Made by a program: the position numbers and the translations under genes. The notes beneath the pieces were generated by a model, which was given only the letters and a program-made list of their open reading frames with translations, had not been told where the DNA came from and did no database searches. From contig NZ_JAFCKJ010000010.1 in the NCBI RefSeq assembly GCF_018130465.1, positions 226,692 to 290,691 of the forward strand: DNA of 64,000 nucleotides, written 5' to 3'. Shown one piece after another: positions 32,740-41,374 of the stretch. Within the stretch, counting starts at the first letter, position 1; every line of letters starts with the position of its first letter. This stretch comes from Bradyrhizobium canariense (GTDB lineage Bacteria; Pseudomonadota; Alphaproteobacteria; Rhizobiales; Xanthobacteraceae).

Positions 32740-34326
32740 ATGCTGGAACTGCGCAAGGACATTTTCGCCGACGAGCGCGACGACAATCTCAAGGAGATCG
32801 GCAAGGGCACACAGCGCCAGGACATGCTCGGCCATGTCACGGGGACATCGAGCTATTTCAACGACCACAAGCTCCAGGGCATGCTGCACCTGAAAGTCGT
32901 CCGTTCGACCCATTCGCATGCAAGGATCCGGCGGATCGACACAGCCGACGCGGAGCGCTCAGCCGGCGTGCGCCGGATCATCCGCGGCTCCGACGTGCCC
33001 CGCAATCTTAACACGCTCCTGAGCCTGATCAATTTCGGCAAGGACGACGAGCCGTCGCTGGCCGTCGACAAGGTCCGCTACAAGGGGGAACCGATCCTGG
33101 CCATCGTCGCCGACAGCGAGCGCGAGGCCTTCGAGGCGATCGCGAAGGTGCGGATCGACTATGAACCGCTGCCGGCCGTGTTCGACGTAGAAGATGCTCT
33201 GAAGGCCGGTGCACCAGTCGTCAATGACACTTATCCGAAGAATGCCTTCATTTATCACGACGTATATGACCACCAAAAACTCCGCTTCGGCGACGCCGAT
33301 GCCGCACTCGCGACCGCCGATCACGTGCTCGAACAGCGCTACCAGATGTCGCCTATCGAGCACGCGCCGACCGAAACCAACGGGTCGATCGCGGCGCCCG
33401 ACACCAACGGGCGCTATGTCGTCTATACGTCGACGCAGGCATTGTTCTTCTCGGTCGACACCTGCGCCAAGATCCTCGACGTCCCCTCCAACACCTTCCA
33501 TTTCATTGGCGGCACTGTCGGCGGCGGCTTTGGCGGCAAGGTGGACACGCTGACCGAGCCCTTATGCATCCTCGGCGCGATGCTGACGGGACGTCCCGTG
33601 CGCTACGTGTTCGGACGCGAAGAAGAGATGCAATACGGCCCGCCGCGCGGCGCCGAGCGCATCTACATCAAGGACGGCGTGATGCGCGACGGCCGTGTCG
33701 TCGCGCGAAAGGTCCGCGCATATTTCGACAGCGGCGCATATACGCGGCTCTCGAGCTATGCCGCGGTGAAATGCGCAGCCCATCTGCCAGGGCCCTACAC
33801 CATCCCGAATGTCTATGGCGACGTCTACTGCGTCTTCACCAACCGTACGCCGGCAACCGCGATGCGCGGCTTCGGCGTCACTGCAATGGATTTTGCGATC
33901 GAGTGCCAGATGGACAAGCTCGCGAACCTCGTCGGCATGGATCCGATGGAGTTCCGCATCCTCAATGCCTATCGCGACGGCGACATGAAGGCGCACCGGC
34001 GCGAGGCCAAGAACACGGCGCTGATCGAATGCGTCCAGGTCGCCGCCGAGAAAGCCAAATGGCCGATCCGCGACGAGTTCAAGCGCGCCTCCTCCCGCAA
34101 GGACGGCGGCGGCAGCCGCGCCGCCATCCCGCGGACGCCTACCGACACCCACACACGGACGACCGCGCCGGCGCAGCAGCGCACGACTTATGATCGCCTG
34201 CCGACGGCCGCGTTGCGCGAACCACCGCGCGAGCCGCCACCGCCCCCGCCGCCGTCACCGCGACCGGCGGCGCCCTCGCATGGGGCGGGCCGCTTCTCAT
34301 CCGTGTTCGGCACCAGGAGACGTTGA
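32740..34326 (+). CDS. Molybdenum hydroxylase molybdopterin-binding subunit, N-terminal half (split large subunit)
   Basis: 528 residues. About 1-450 match the N-terminal part of CoxL/XdhA-type large subunits: GKGTQRQDMLGHVTG, FHFIGGTVGGGFGGK (molybdopterin contact) and RTPATAMRGFG. The homology stops near AEKAKWPIRDEF, and the last 75 or so residues are a Thr/Arg-, then Pro-rich tail (PPREPPPPPPPSPRP). A TGA at 34324-34326 ends the chain, and the rest of the subunit is encoded by the next gene. An intact large subunit of about 780 residues is the norm. The tail may be an interaction linker or a low-complexity insertion. Confidence 0.9.
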   Translation: MLELRKDIFADERDDNLKEIGKGTQRQDMLGHVTGTSSYFNDHKLQGMLHLKVVRSTHSHARIRRIDTADAERSAGVRRIIRGSDVPRNLNTLLSLINFGKDDEPSLAVDKVRYKGEPILAIVADSEREAFEAIAKVRIDYEPLPAVFDVEDALKAGAPVVNDTYPKNAFIYHDVYDHQKLRFGDADAALATADHVLEQRYQMSPIEHAPTETNGSIAAPDTNGRYVVYTSTQALFFSVDTCAKILDVPSNTFHFIGGTVGGGFGGKVDTLTEPLCILGAMLTGRPVRYVFGREEEMQYGPPRGAERIYIKDGVMRDGRVVARKVRAYFDSGAYTRLSSYAAVKCAAHLPGPYTIPNVYGDVYCVFTNRTPATAMRGFGVTAMDFAIECQMDKLANLVGMDPMEFRILNAYRDGDMKAHRREAKNTALIECVQVAAEKAKWPIRDEFKRASSRKDGGGSRAAIPRTPTDTHTRTTAPAQQRTTYDRLPTAALREPPREPPPPPPPSPRPAAPSHGAGRFSSVFGTRRR

Positions 34327-34327
34327 G

Positions 34328-35350
34328 ATGACCAGACATCGCGGACGCGGCATCGCATCGGTCAATTATCCCATCGGCATGAACCTCGGCGGCGATCCCA
34401 GCCAGGCCCTGGTTCATTCCAATCCAAGCGGCAAATTTACCGTGGCGCTATCCTCGATCGATCTCGGCCAGGGCATGAAGTCGGTAACACGGCAGATCTG
34501 CGCAGAGACGCTCGGCGTACCCGTCGAGGACGTCTATGTCGACACCGCCGATTCCGACACCGGCCCGCATTGCATGGGCTCTTTCGCCTCGCGCGGCACC
34601 CATCGCGTCGGCAATGCCGTGATGGCGGCGGCGCGCGAGGCGCGCGGCGTGATGATGGAGGCCGCCGCAGAGGAGCTCGAGGTCAACGCCGCCGATCTCG
34701 AAACCGACGGGCGCGGCAACATCCACGTCAAGGGCGCGCCGCACCGCTCGATCTCCACCAAGGACGTCGCCATCGCCGCGCAGTTCAAACAGGGCAAGAC
34801 CATCGCGGGCCGTGGCATCTTCCTGGTTCCTCTCTCCAACGTCGATCCGGAAACCGGCGAGATGTCGCCGGCGACCTGCTACGCCCATGCCTGTCTTGTC
34901 GCCGAGGTCGAGGTCGACGACGAGACCGGCGAAGTCACGATGATCCGCATGGACTCTGCCTATGAGCTCGGCCGTGCGCTCAACCCGCGCCTGGTCGAGC
35001 AACAGCTCGTCGGCGGCGCGTGGATGGGCGTCAGCCACGCGCTCTACGAGACGCCTGAACCCTATTATCCCGACCCTATCCACGGCCCTCGCGACTTCGT
35101 CGAATATGTCATGCCTGGTCCCGGCGACATCTGCCCGCACGACATCGCCGTGTTGGAACGCCCTGCTCCCGATGGGCCCTTCGGCGCCAAGGGCCCCGGC
35201 GAAATGTGCGCGAATCCCGTATTGCCGGCCGTTGCGAACGCCATCTTCAACGCCGTCGGCGTCCGCATCGACGACCTGCCGATTACCCCCGAGAAAGTGC
35301 TGCGCGCGATCAAGGCCGAGGGCGGCGCGCGCCCTCAGGCGCGGCGCTGA
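34328..35350 (+). CDS. Molybdenum hydroxylase molybdopterin-binding subunit, C-terminal half (split large subunit)
   Basis: 340 residues, starting RHRGRGIASVNYPIGMN, the point where family members continue after the segment that ends the previous gene. It has IDLGQGMKSVTRQICAETLG, GSFASRGTHRVGNAV and the active-site region FGAKGPGEMCANP with the conserved catalytic glutamate. It begins one base after the upstream stop, with its own AGGAGA site 7 bases ahead, so the split is supported by translation signals and not only by a stop codon. Both halves must assemble for activity. Substrate unknown. Confidence 0.88.
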   Translation: MTRHRGRGIASVNYPIGMNLGGDPSQALVHSNPSGKFTVALSSIDLGQGMKSVTRQICAETLGVPVEDVYVDTADSDTGPHCMGSFASRGTHRVGNAVMAAAREARGVMMEAAAEELEVNAADLETDGRGNIHVKGAPHRSISTKDVAIAAQFKQGKTIAGRGIFLVPLSNVDPETGEMSPATCYAHACLVAEVEVDDETGEVTMIRMDSAYELGRALNPRLVEQQLVGGAWMGVSHALYETPEPYYPDPIHGPRDFVEYVMPGPGDICPHDIAVLERPAPDGPFGAKGPGEMCANPVLPAVANAIFNAVGVRIDDLPITPEKVLRAIKAEGGARPQARR

Positions 35351-35357
35351 GGTCGCG

Positions 35358-36239
35358 ATGGCTGTCCGCAGCAACATCGTCGGCATCGACAGCCCCGAGG
35401 CACTGGAGAAGGCGCTTCGGGCGGCCTATTACCTCGCCGACGAGGGGCTGGCGACTGCAGCCTATCTCGGGCTGGCACTCGGCAAGCCATTGCTGCTCGA
35501 AGGTGCGCCTGGCGTCGGCAAGACCGAGGCCGCCAAAGCCATCGCCGCCGTACTCGGCCGCCGCCTGATCCGCCTGCAATGCTACGAAGGCATCGACGCG
35601 TCCGCCGCACTCTACGAATGGAACTATCCGCGCCAGATGCTCGCAATCCGCCAGGCCGGCGATGAGAGCATCGACATCTACGGCGAGGCGTTTCTGATCG
35701 AGCGACCGATGCTGGCGACGCTGCGCGCGCCCGACTCAACTGTGCTGCTGATCGACGAAATCGATCGCGCCGACCAGGAGTTCGAAGCCTTCCTGCTCGA
35801 GTTCCTGTCCGACTTCCAGATCTCGATCCCAGAACGCGGTACGGTGCGCGCCTCGGAGCGCCCGGTCGTCGTACTGACCTCAAATCGCACGCGGGATCTT
35901 CATGAAGCCTTGCGGAGGCGGTGCGTCTATCACTGGATCGACTATCCCTCCGCCGAGCGCGAGGCACGCATCGTGATGATGCGGGCCTCCAGCGTCGCCG
36001 AGGGGACCGCGCGGGCCGTCGTCGCGGCCGTCGAGAAGCTGCGACGCGAGCCGCTAAGCAAGGCGCCCGGGATCGCCGAGGCCGTCGACTGGGCTGAGGC
36101 CGCCACGCTGCTGCACCAGGGCGGCGCGCGCTGGCCCGATGCCTTCAGGCGCTCGATCGGCGTTGCCCTGAAGGACGAGGAGGATTTGCACTTCATTTCG
36201 CCGCGCCTCGACGCCCTGCTGGCGGAGGCCTCTGCATGA
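35358..36239 (+). CDS. MoxR-type AAA+ ATPase (CoxD-like)
   Basis: 293 residues. Walker A GAPGVGKTEAAKAIA near residue 50, Walker B VLLIDEIDRAD near 133, and sensor-1 VVLTSNRTRDLHEALRRRC. In CO dehydrogenase clusters CoxD, with CoxE, matures the molybdenum-copper centre. The place directly after the molybdenum subunit and before a VWA gene fits that role. The ATG at 35358 is used because the longer frame upstream overlaps the previous gene. Confidence 0.92.
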   Translation: MAVRSNIVGIDSPEALEKALRAAYYLADEGLATAAYLGLALGKPLLLEGAPGVGKTEAAKAIAAVLGRRLIRLQCYEGIDASAALYEWNYPRQMLAIRQAGDESIDIYGEAFLIERPMLATLRAPDSTVLLIDEIDRADQEFEAFLLEFLSDFQISIPERGTVRASERPVVVLTSNRTRDLHEALRRRCVYHWIDYPSAEREARIVMMRASSVAEGTARAVVAAVEKLRREPLSKAPGIAEAVDWAEAATLLHQGGARWPDAFRRSIGVALKDEEDLHFISPRLDALLAEASA

Positions 36240-37357
36240 GCGCCGAACCCGAACTGCCGCGCGCTGCGCGTGTCTTCATCTCCTTCGTCGGGCTGTTGCG
36301 AACGAACAGGTTTGCCGCCGCACCGGAACAGACGACCTCGTTCCTGGCCGCGATCCAGTTGCTCGGCCCCCGCAGCCTGGAAGACATTCGGCAGGCAGCC
36401 CTCGCAACACTGGCCCCTCCACCGGAGCGTCGTGCAACGTTCGATCGGCTGTTCGATCTGCACTTTCGCGGAAACGAGGCAATCGAGCGCGTCGATGACG
36501 GTGAGGACGACGAGACAGTTCGGCTACAGGAGGAGGCCCGCGGAAACGACGAGCCGTTGTTGTCGGACGAGGCCAACGAGTCCGGTCTCGCAGCTGCGCG
36601 TGCCGAAGCCTTGGTCGAGCGCCGCTTTGCGCAGCTCTCCACCACCGATGCGCTGCGCCGGCTGTCCCGTGAGGCCCCCAGGCGCCTGCCGAAGCGGCGC
36701 GGCCATCGCCGCATGCGGGCTCGCAGCGGGCCCTACGCCGATTTGCGTCGCACCCTGCGCGACTCCGTTCGCAGCGACGGCGAAATCCTTCGGCTGGGAC
36801 GTTTGAAGCGGCGACAGCGTCCACGCAAGGTGTTGCTCCTGATTGACGTCTCCGGCTCGATGAAGACCCGCACCGAAGAGAATATGAAGCTCGCACACAC
36901 ACTGGTGCAGGCAGCGCCCAATGTCGAGGTCTTCACCTTCGGCACCCGGCTGACCCGCATCACTCGCCCGATGCGTCTCAAGCGCCGAGAACAGGCGCTC
37001 AACGCCGCGGCCCATGTCGTCAGCGACTGGGACGGCGGCACCCGGATCGGAGATGCGCTTCAGGCCTTTCTCGCCGTGCCCCGCTTCGGCGGATACGCGC
37101 GGGGAGCCGCCGTGATCATCATTTCCGACGGCCTGGAGCGGGGCGAACCCAATGCGCTACGCGATGCGGTAGCGAAACTATCGCGCCGTGCGTGGCGCGT
37201 GAGCTGGCTGACCCCGCTCGCGGCTGGTCCCGGCTTTCGCCCGCAGACCGAAGCGCTGGTCGCGATCGAACGCTTCGTCGACGACCTCGTCGATGGTGGA
37301 TCGAGCGCGTCGATCGTCGCGCATGTGCTGGCGCTGGGACAAAGGAGAGTTGCGTGA
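36236..37357 (+). CDS. VWA domain protein (CoxE-like)
   Basis: 373 residues, overlapping the MoxR gene stop (ATGA). The C-terminal half is a von Willebrand A domain with the MIDAS motif VLLLIDVSGSMKTRTEENMK and SDWDGGTRIGDALQAFL. The N-terminal half has an acidic linker and the arginine-rich RRLPKRRGHRRMRARSG. MoxR/VWA pairs act as chaperones for metal insertion; CoxE is the closest model. No CoxF/XdhC-like maturation gene is present nearby. Confidence 0.9.
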   Translation: MSAEPELPRAARVFISFVGLLRTNRFAAAPEQTTSFLAAIQLLGPRSLEDIRQAALATLAPPPERRATFDRLFDLHFRGNEAIERVDDGEDDETVRLQEEARGNDEPLLSDEANESGLAAARAEALVERRFAQLSTTDALRRLSREAPRRLPKRRGHRRMRARSGPYADLRRTLRDSVRSDGEILRLGRLKRRQRPRKVLLLIDVSGSMKTRTEENMKLAHTLVQAAPNVEVFTFGTRLTRITRPMRLKRREQALNAAAHVVSDWDGGTRIGDALQAFLAVPRFGGYARGAAVIIISDGLERGEPNALRDAVAKLSRRAWRVSWLTPLAAGPGFRPQTEALVAIERFVDDLVDGGSSASIVAHVLALGQRRVA

Positions 37358-38238
37358 CCGACATCGTCGATGGGCACCATCATATCTGGCGCCAGGCCGA
37401 CCTGCCCTGGCTGGTGGGTCCGATGCAGCCGCGCATCTTCGGGCCGTACGAGCCGATCCGGCGCGATTACCCGATCGAGGAATATCTCGGCGACCTCAAA
37501 GGCAGCGGCGTCACTCGCTCGGTCTATGTCCAGACCAACTGGGCCAATGACCGCTTCGAGGACGAGGCCGCTTGGGTGCAGCAGACCGCCGAGGGGCACG
37601 GCTGGCCGCATGCCATCGTGGCTTACGCCGATTTCTCAGTGGGCGACGTGCGTCCGCAGCTCGACCGCCTGAAGCGCTATTCCCTCGTACGCGGCCTCCG
37701 CATGCAACTGCATTGGCACGAGAACCCGCTTTATCGCTTTGCCGCGCGGCGGGATCTCTGCACCGATCCCGTGATCCAGCGCAACGTCGCCCGCCTTGCG
37801 GACTATGGCTGGAGTTTTGACCTCCAGGTGTTCACGCCGCAGATGCCCGACGCCGCGCACCTTGTGGAAGCCTGCCCCAAGGTGACCTTTATCCTCCAGC
37901 ACGCCGGCATGCTGGAGGACCTTTCACCCTCAGGCCGCGCGGCGTGGCGCGCCGGGATGGCCCGCCTCGCCGCCTGCCCGAACGTCGTGTCGAAACTGTC
38001 GGGGCTCGGAACCTTCATCCACCGCAACGACCCCGCGCATATCGCATCCGTCCTGACCGACACGATTGCGATTTTCGGCGCCGAACGCTGCCTGTTCGGT
38101 TCGAATTTCCCCATCGAGAAATTGTGGACCAGTTACCGCGAGCTGATCGATGCGTTCCGTGCAGCCGCAGCGCCGCTGAGCGATGACCAGCGCGAAGCCA
38201 TTTTCAAGACCACCGCCATGCGCGTCTATCGGCTTTGA
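37354..38238 (+). CDS. Amidohydrolase family 2 protein (lactone hydrolase-like TIM barrel)
   Basis: 294 residues from a GTG that overlaps the CoxE-like stop (GTGA), with AAAGGAG upstream. It opens VDGHHHIW with the metal-binding histidines, has LQHAGM at the third-strand histidine position and ends FGSNFPIEKLW, where many relatives have Asp in place of Asn. Family 2 includes fuconolactonase, 2-pyrone-4,6-dicarboxylate hydrolase and related decarboxylases. Following an oxidase that could make a lactone or lactam, a ring-opening role is plausible, but this is inference. Confidence 0.87.
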   Translation: MTDIVDGHHHIWRQADLPWLVGPMQPRIFGPYEPIRRDYPIEEYLGDLKGSGVTRSVYVQTNWANDRFEDEAAWVQQTAEGHGWPHAIVAYADFSVGDVRPQLDRLKRYSLVRGLRMQLHWHENPLYRFAARRDLCTDPVIQRNVARLADYGWSFDLQVFTPQMPDAAHLVEACPKVTFILQHAGMLEDLSPSGRAAWRAGMARLAACPNVVSKLSGLGTFIHRNDPAHIASVLTDTIAIFGAERCLFGSNFPIEKLWTSYRELIDAFRAAAAPLSDDQREAIFKTTAMRVYRL

Positions 38239-38280
38239 GCGCTGGGGAAACGAACGAGAACGGACATAAGGAGGGATGGA

Positions 38281-39129
38281 ATGCCGCTGGAGATCAAGAT
38301 CCTGGACTATGGCGATATCGAGCTGGAATCGAGCTTTCTGGTTCTCGGCCACGACTGCGGCCGCACCCGCCGCGTCCTCACCCTCGGCTTCCTGATCCTC
38401 GGCGGCAAGTATCCGGTTGTGGTTGATACGGGTTACCGCTCCAACCAGATCATGGAAACGCTGGGCATGCGCGGCCTGCAGTATCACGAGCACATGATCG
38501 AGAACCAGCTCGCCCGCCACGGCGTGCGCATGGGCGACGTGCGCTTCGTCTGCCACACCCATCTGCACATCGACCACGCCGGCAAGGACGATCTGTTCCC
38601 GATGAACACGACCGTGGTCCTCAACCGCAAGGAGCTCGAATATTCCGTCTCCGGCTTGATGCACCCGCAATATCCGGCACCCGACATCAAGCATTTGATC
38701 GACCGCCTGCACACCAAGAGCGCGCTGCGCTTCCTTGACCTCGAGATCACCGGCCCGATCGAGCTGATGCCCGGCGTCTATTGCGATGCCGCCAATGCCC
38801 ACACCGAGGGCTCGATGAACGTCATCGTCGAGACCGCCGACGGCATCGCGACCATCTGCGGCGACGTCATCTATGATTTCAACGACCAGATCGTGACGCC
38901 CTTCAACGAGATCCACGACTGGGAGCCGCGCACTACGGGCAACCACGGCACCACCAAGCGGGCCGAGAAGGCTGCCATCAAAAAGCTGCTGAGCAATTCG
39001 CGCTACCTGCTGCCGGTCCACGACCGTCCCGCCAAGATCGAAGGCGGCAACGTCGTCGGCCGGCTGCACGATCAGGTCCCCGGACCGATCGTGCAGTCCC
39101 TGCCTCAGCGCAACTGGTTTCCAGCCTAG
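38281..39129 (+). CDS. Metallo-beta-lactamase fold hydrolase (N-acyl-homoserine lactonase-like)
   Basis: 282 residues. The zinc motif is HTHLHIDHAG, with a later histidine in NAHTEGSMNV and GDVIYDF. The layout matches AHL-lactonase-type MBL hydrolases that open lactone rings. AAGGAGG sits 8 bases before the ATG. In this operon a second lactone/ester hydrolase beside the amidohydrolase and the SMP-30 domain suggests a pathway through cyclic esters; quorum quenching is an alternative I consider less likely given the context. Confidence 0.87.
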   Translation: MPLEIKILDYGDIELESSFLVLGHDCGRTRRVLTLGFLILGGKYPVVVDTGYRSNQIMETLGMRGLQYHEHMIENQLARHGVRMGDVRFVCHTHLHIDHAGKDDLFPMNTTVVLNRKELEYSVSGLMHPQYPAPDIKHLIDRLHTKSALRFLDLEITGPIELMPGVYCDAANAHTEGSMNVIVETADGIATICGDVIYDFNDQIVTPFNEIHDWEPRTTGNHGTTKRAEKAAIKKLLSNSRYLLPVHDRPAKIEGGNVVGRLHDQVPGPIVQSLPQRNWFPA

Positions 39130-39147
39130 CACGCCGGAGGATGGACG

Positions 39148-40722
39148 ATGACGCATGTCACCCTGCGGGGCGAATTCGAAACCCTGATCGACCCCTACGC
39201 GCCGGTCGGCCAGGTCGGTACGGGTTTCGACTTCACGGAGGGACCGATCTGGCATCCGGTCGATCATTATCTGCTGTTCTCGGACATGCCGGGCGACGTT
39301 CGGCGGCGCTGGGATGCGCGGCGCGGCGTCGCCGAGGTCAAACGCCCGTCGAACAAATGCAATGGCATGACCTACGATGCCGAGCTCAATCTGATCGTCT
39401 GTGAACACGCGACATCGTCGTTGATCCGCGAGCGGCCGGACGGGCGGCGCGAGGTGCTGGCCTCGCACTTCCAGGGCCAGGAGCTCAACAGCCCCAACGA
39501 CGTCTGCGTGCACTCCTCTGGCGCGATCTATTTCTCGGACCCGTGGTATGGCCGCATGCCGGTCTATGGCGTCGAGCGGCCAAGGCAGCTCGGTTTCCAG
39601 GGCGTCTATCGCGTCGTGCCCGGCGCCGAGCCGAAGCTCGTCGTGGACCGCGATCTGTTCGACCAGCCGAACGGGCTGTGCTTCTCGCCGGACGAGAGCC
39701 TGCTCTATGTCAACGACACCGTACAGGCATTGATCCGCGTGTTCGATGTCAATCCCGACGGTTCTCTGTCGACCGCGCGGGTGTTCGCAAGCGGCATCCG
39801 CTCCGAGCTCGAGCCCGGTTTGCCCGACGGCATGAAGTGCGACCAGCACGGCAATGTCTGGGTCACGGCACCCGGCGGGGTCTGGGTCTATTCGCCGCGG
39901 AGCGAGCTGCTCGGCAAGCTCCGCCTCCCCGAGCTCGTCGCCAACCTTGCCTGGGGCGGGCCGGATTTCCGCACGTTGTATCTGACATCGACGCATTCGG
40001 TCTATGCCATTCCCACCAAGGTCGGACCGCGCCACGAGCCCTATATGAGTGGCAAGCGAGGCAGCGGGACTGCAGCCGCCGGCTCTTCTTCCGCTGCACC
40101 AGTCCTCGCCGACGGCGAAATGCAGCTCGATCCCCAGCGCTGCGCCATGATCATCCAGGACCTCCAGAACGACGTCATCATGGACGGCGGTGCGTTTGCC
40201 GATTCTGGTGCGCCGGGGCATGCGCGCCAGCAGCACGTCGTCGAGAATGTCCGCCGTCTCGCGGAAACCGCGCGGGCGCGCGGCGTCGCCATCATCCATG
40301 TCTGGTTCGTTGTCGAGCCCGGCGCGCCCGGCGTGACGCTGAATGCGCCGCTGTTCGAGGGGCTCGTCGACAGCAAGGCGATGGTGCGCGGAAGCTGGGG
40401 CGCGGCACCGGTGTCAGGTCTCGAGCCACGGCCCGGCGATTTCGTGGTCGAGAAGGTACGAATGAGCGCCTGGGAGGGCACGAGGCTCGAAACGATCCTG
40501 AAAGCCACCGGCCGCGACATGATCATCAACACCGGCGCCTGGACCAACATGTCGGTCGAGCATACGGCGCGAACCGGCGCCGACAAAGGCTACTTCATGA
40601 TCGTTCCTGAGGATTGCTGCTCGACCATGAATGCCGATTGGCACACTGCGTCGATCAACTTCGCCATGCAGAACGTCGCCGTCGTGACCAAGGCCGATGC
40701 GGTCATCAAAGCGCTGGGATGA
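39148..40722 (+). CDS. Fusion: SMP-30/gluconolactonase domain plus isochorismatase-like domain lacking the Cys nucleophile
   Basis: 524 residues. About 1-292 are an SMP-30/gluconolactonase beta-propeller (GTGFDFTEGPIWHP, NSPNDVCVHSSGAIYFSDP, DQPNGLCFSPDESLLYVND, LPDGMKCDQHGNVWV). A Gly/Ser/Ala linker follows, then an isochorismatase-like cysteine-hydrolase domain from about 325. Of its triad, Asp338 (QDLQND) and Lys436 (VEKVRMSAWEGT) are present, but the nucleophile position reads TNMSVEHTAR, so Cys is Ser469. The propeller is probably an active lactonase; the second domain may be altered or inactive. GGAGG lies 7 bases before the ATG at 39148. Confidence 0.87.
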   Translation: MTHVTLRGEFETLIDPYAPVGQVGTGFDFTEGPIWHPVDHYLLFSDMPGDVRRRWDARRGVAEVKRPSNKCNGMTYDAELNLIVCEHATSSLIRERPDGRREVLASHFQGQELNSPNDVCVHSSGAIYFSDPWYGRMPVYGVERPRQLGFQGVYRVVPGAEPKLVVDRDLFDQPNGLCFSPDESLLYVNDTVQALIRVFDVNPDGSLSTARVFASGIRSELEPGLPDGMKCDQHGNVWVTAPGGVWVYSPRSELLGKLRLPELVANLAWGGPDFRTLYLTSTHSVYAIPTKVGPRHEPYMSGKRGSGTAAAGSSSAAPVLADGEMQLDPQRCAMIIQDLQNDVIMDGGAFADSGAPGHARQQHVVENVRRLAETARARGVAIIHVWFVVEPGAPGVTLNAPLFEGLVDSKAMVRGSWGAAPVSGLEPRPGDFVVEKVRMSAWEGTRLETILKATGRDMIINTGAWTNMSVEHTARTGADKGYFMIVPEDCCSTMNADWHTASINFAMQNVAVVTKADAVIKALG

Positions 40723-40725
40723 GCG

Positions 40726-41352
40726 GTGGCAAAGCTCCTGCACCTGTCCTGCTCGCCCCGCGGCGACTCCGAGTCGAGTGCCGGCGCACGCGTCTTCCTT
40801 GACGGCTTTCGCCGCGCCCGGCCTGATTGGGACGTGGATGTCATGGATCTCTGGCGCGAGCGCCTGCCGGAGTTTTCAGGCCCTATCGTCGAGGCCAAAT
40901 ATGCACGGATGAAGGCGCAAGCCTTCAACGACGCGCAACGGAACAGCTTCGCGGAGGCCGAGCGTGTGGCGCTCCGCCTGGCGCTCGCCGATCGGGTGCT
41001 GATCTCGACGCCGATGTGGAACTTCAGCATTCCCTATAAGCTGAAGCAATGGTTCGACGTCATCGTCCAGCCCGGGCTCACCTTTCGGTTCGACCCGGCC
41101 CTGGGATATGTCCCGTTGCTGAAGGACCGGCCGACCATGGTCATCATCGCCAGTGGCAGCGATTTCGCCACCGGAATGAACCGCGGGCGCATCGACATGG
41201 CAACGCCTTACCTGCGCGAAATCTTGCGTTTTGTCGGCATCAACAATGTCCGCTTCATTCCGATCGGGCCAACCACCGGACCGCAACAGCCCATCGATGC
41301 GGCCCGCGAAAGAGCCCACCAACGTCTGGCCGCAATGGCCGCGAGATTCTGA
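40726..41352 (+). CDS. Flavodoxin-fold NAD(P)H:quinone oxidoreductase / azoreductase (AzoR-like)
   Basis: 208 residues from a GTG three bases after the previous stop. LLHLSCSPRGDSESS is the FMN phosphate loop, and STPMWNFSIPYKLKQWFDVIVQPGLTF is the family's flavin/quinone-site motif. It is the last gene of the run and may reoxidise or supply electrons for the molybdenum hydroxylase or reduce a quinone product. It is convergent with the lacI-type gene ending 22 bases away, with no clear terminator between them. Confidence 0.9.
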   Translation: MAKLLHLSCSPRGDSESSAGARVFLDGFRRARPDWDVDVMDLWRERLPEFSGPIVEAKYARMKAQAFNDAQRNSFAEAERVALRLALADRVLISTPMWNFSIPYKLKQWFDVIVQPGLTFRFDPALGYVPLLKDRPTMVIIASGSDFATGMNRGRIDMATPYLREILRFVGINNVRFIPIGPTTGPQQPIDAARERAHQRLAAMAARF

Positions 41353-41374
41353 TGATCCCGCAAGCGCCTCGAGG

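Noticed and set aside
32252-35350. True CO dehydrogenase
   Set aside because: I could not see the form-I CoxL copper-ligand motif (AYRCSFR-type) in the large-subunit halves, so only the broader molybdenum hydroxylase family is called.
38281-39129. Quorum-quenching AHL lactonase as the primary call
   Set aside because: The fold and motif allow it, but the gene lies inside a catabolic run with other lactone-type hydrolases, so a pathway role is more likely.
37930-40299. A 789-codon minus-strand frame opposite the MBL and SMP-30 genes
   Set aside because: Asp/His/Arg-rich shadow translation; the plus-strand genes have ribosome sites and catalytic motifs.
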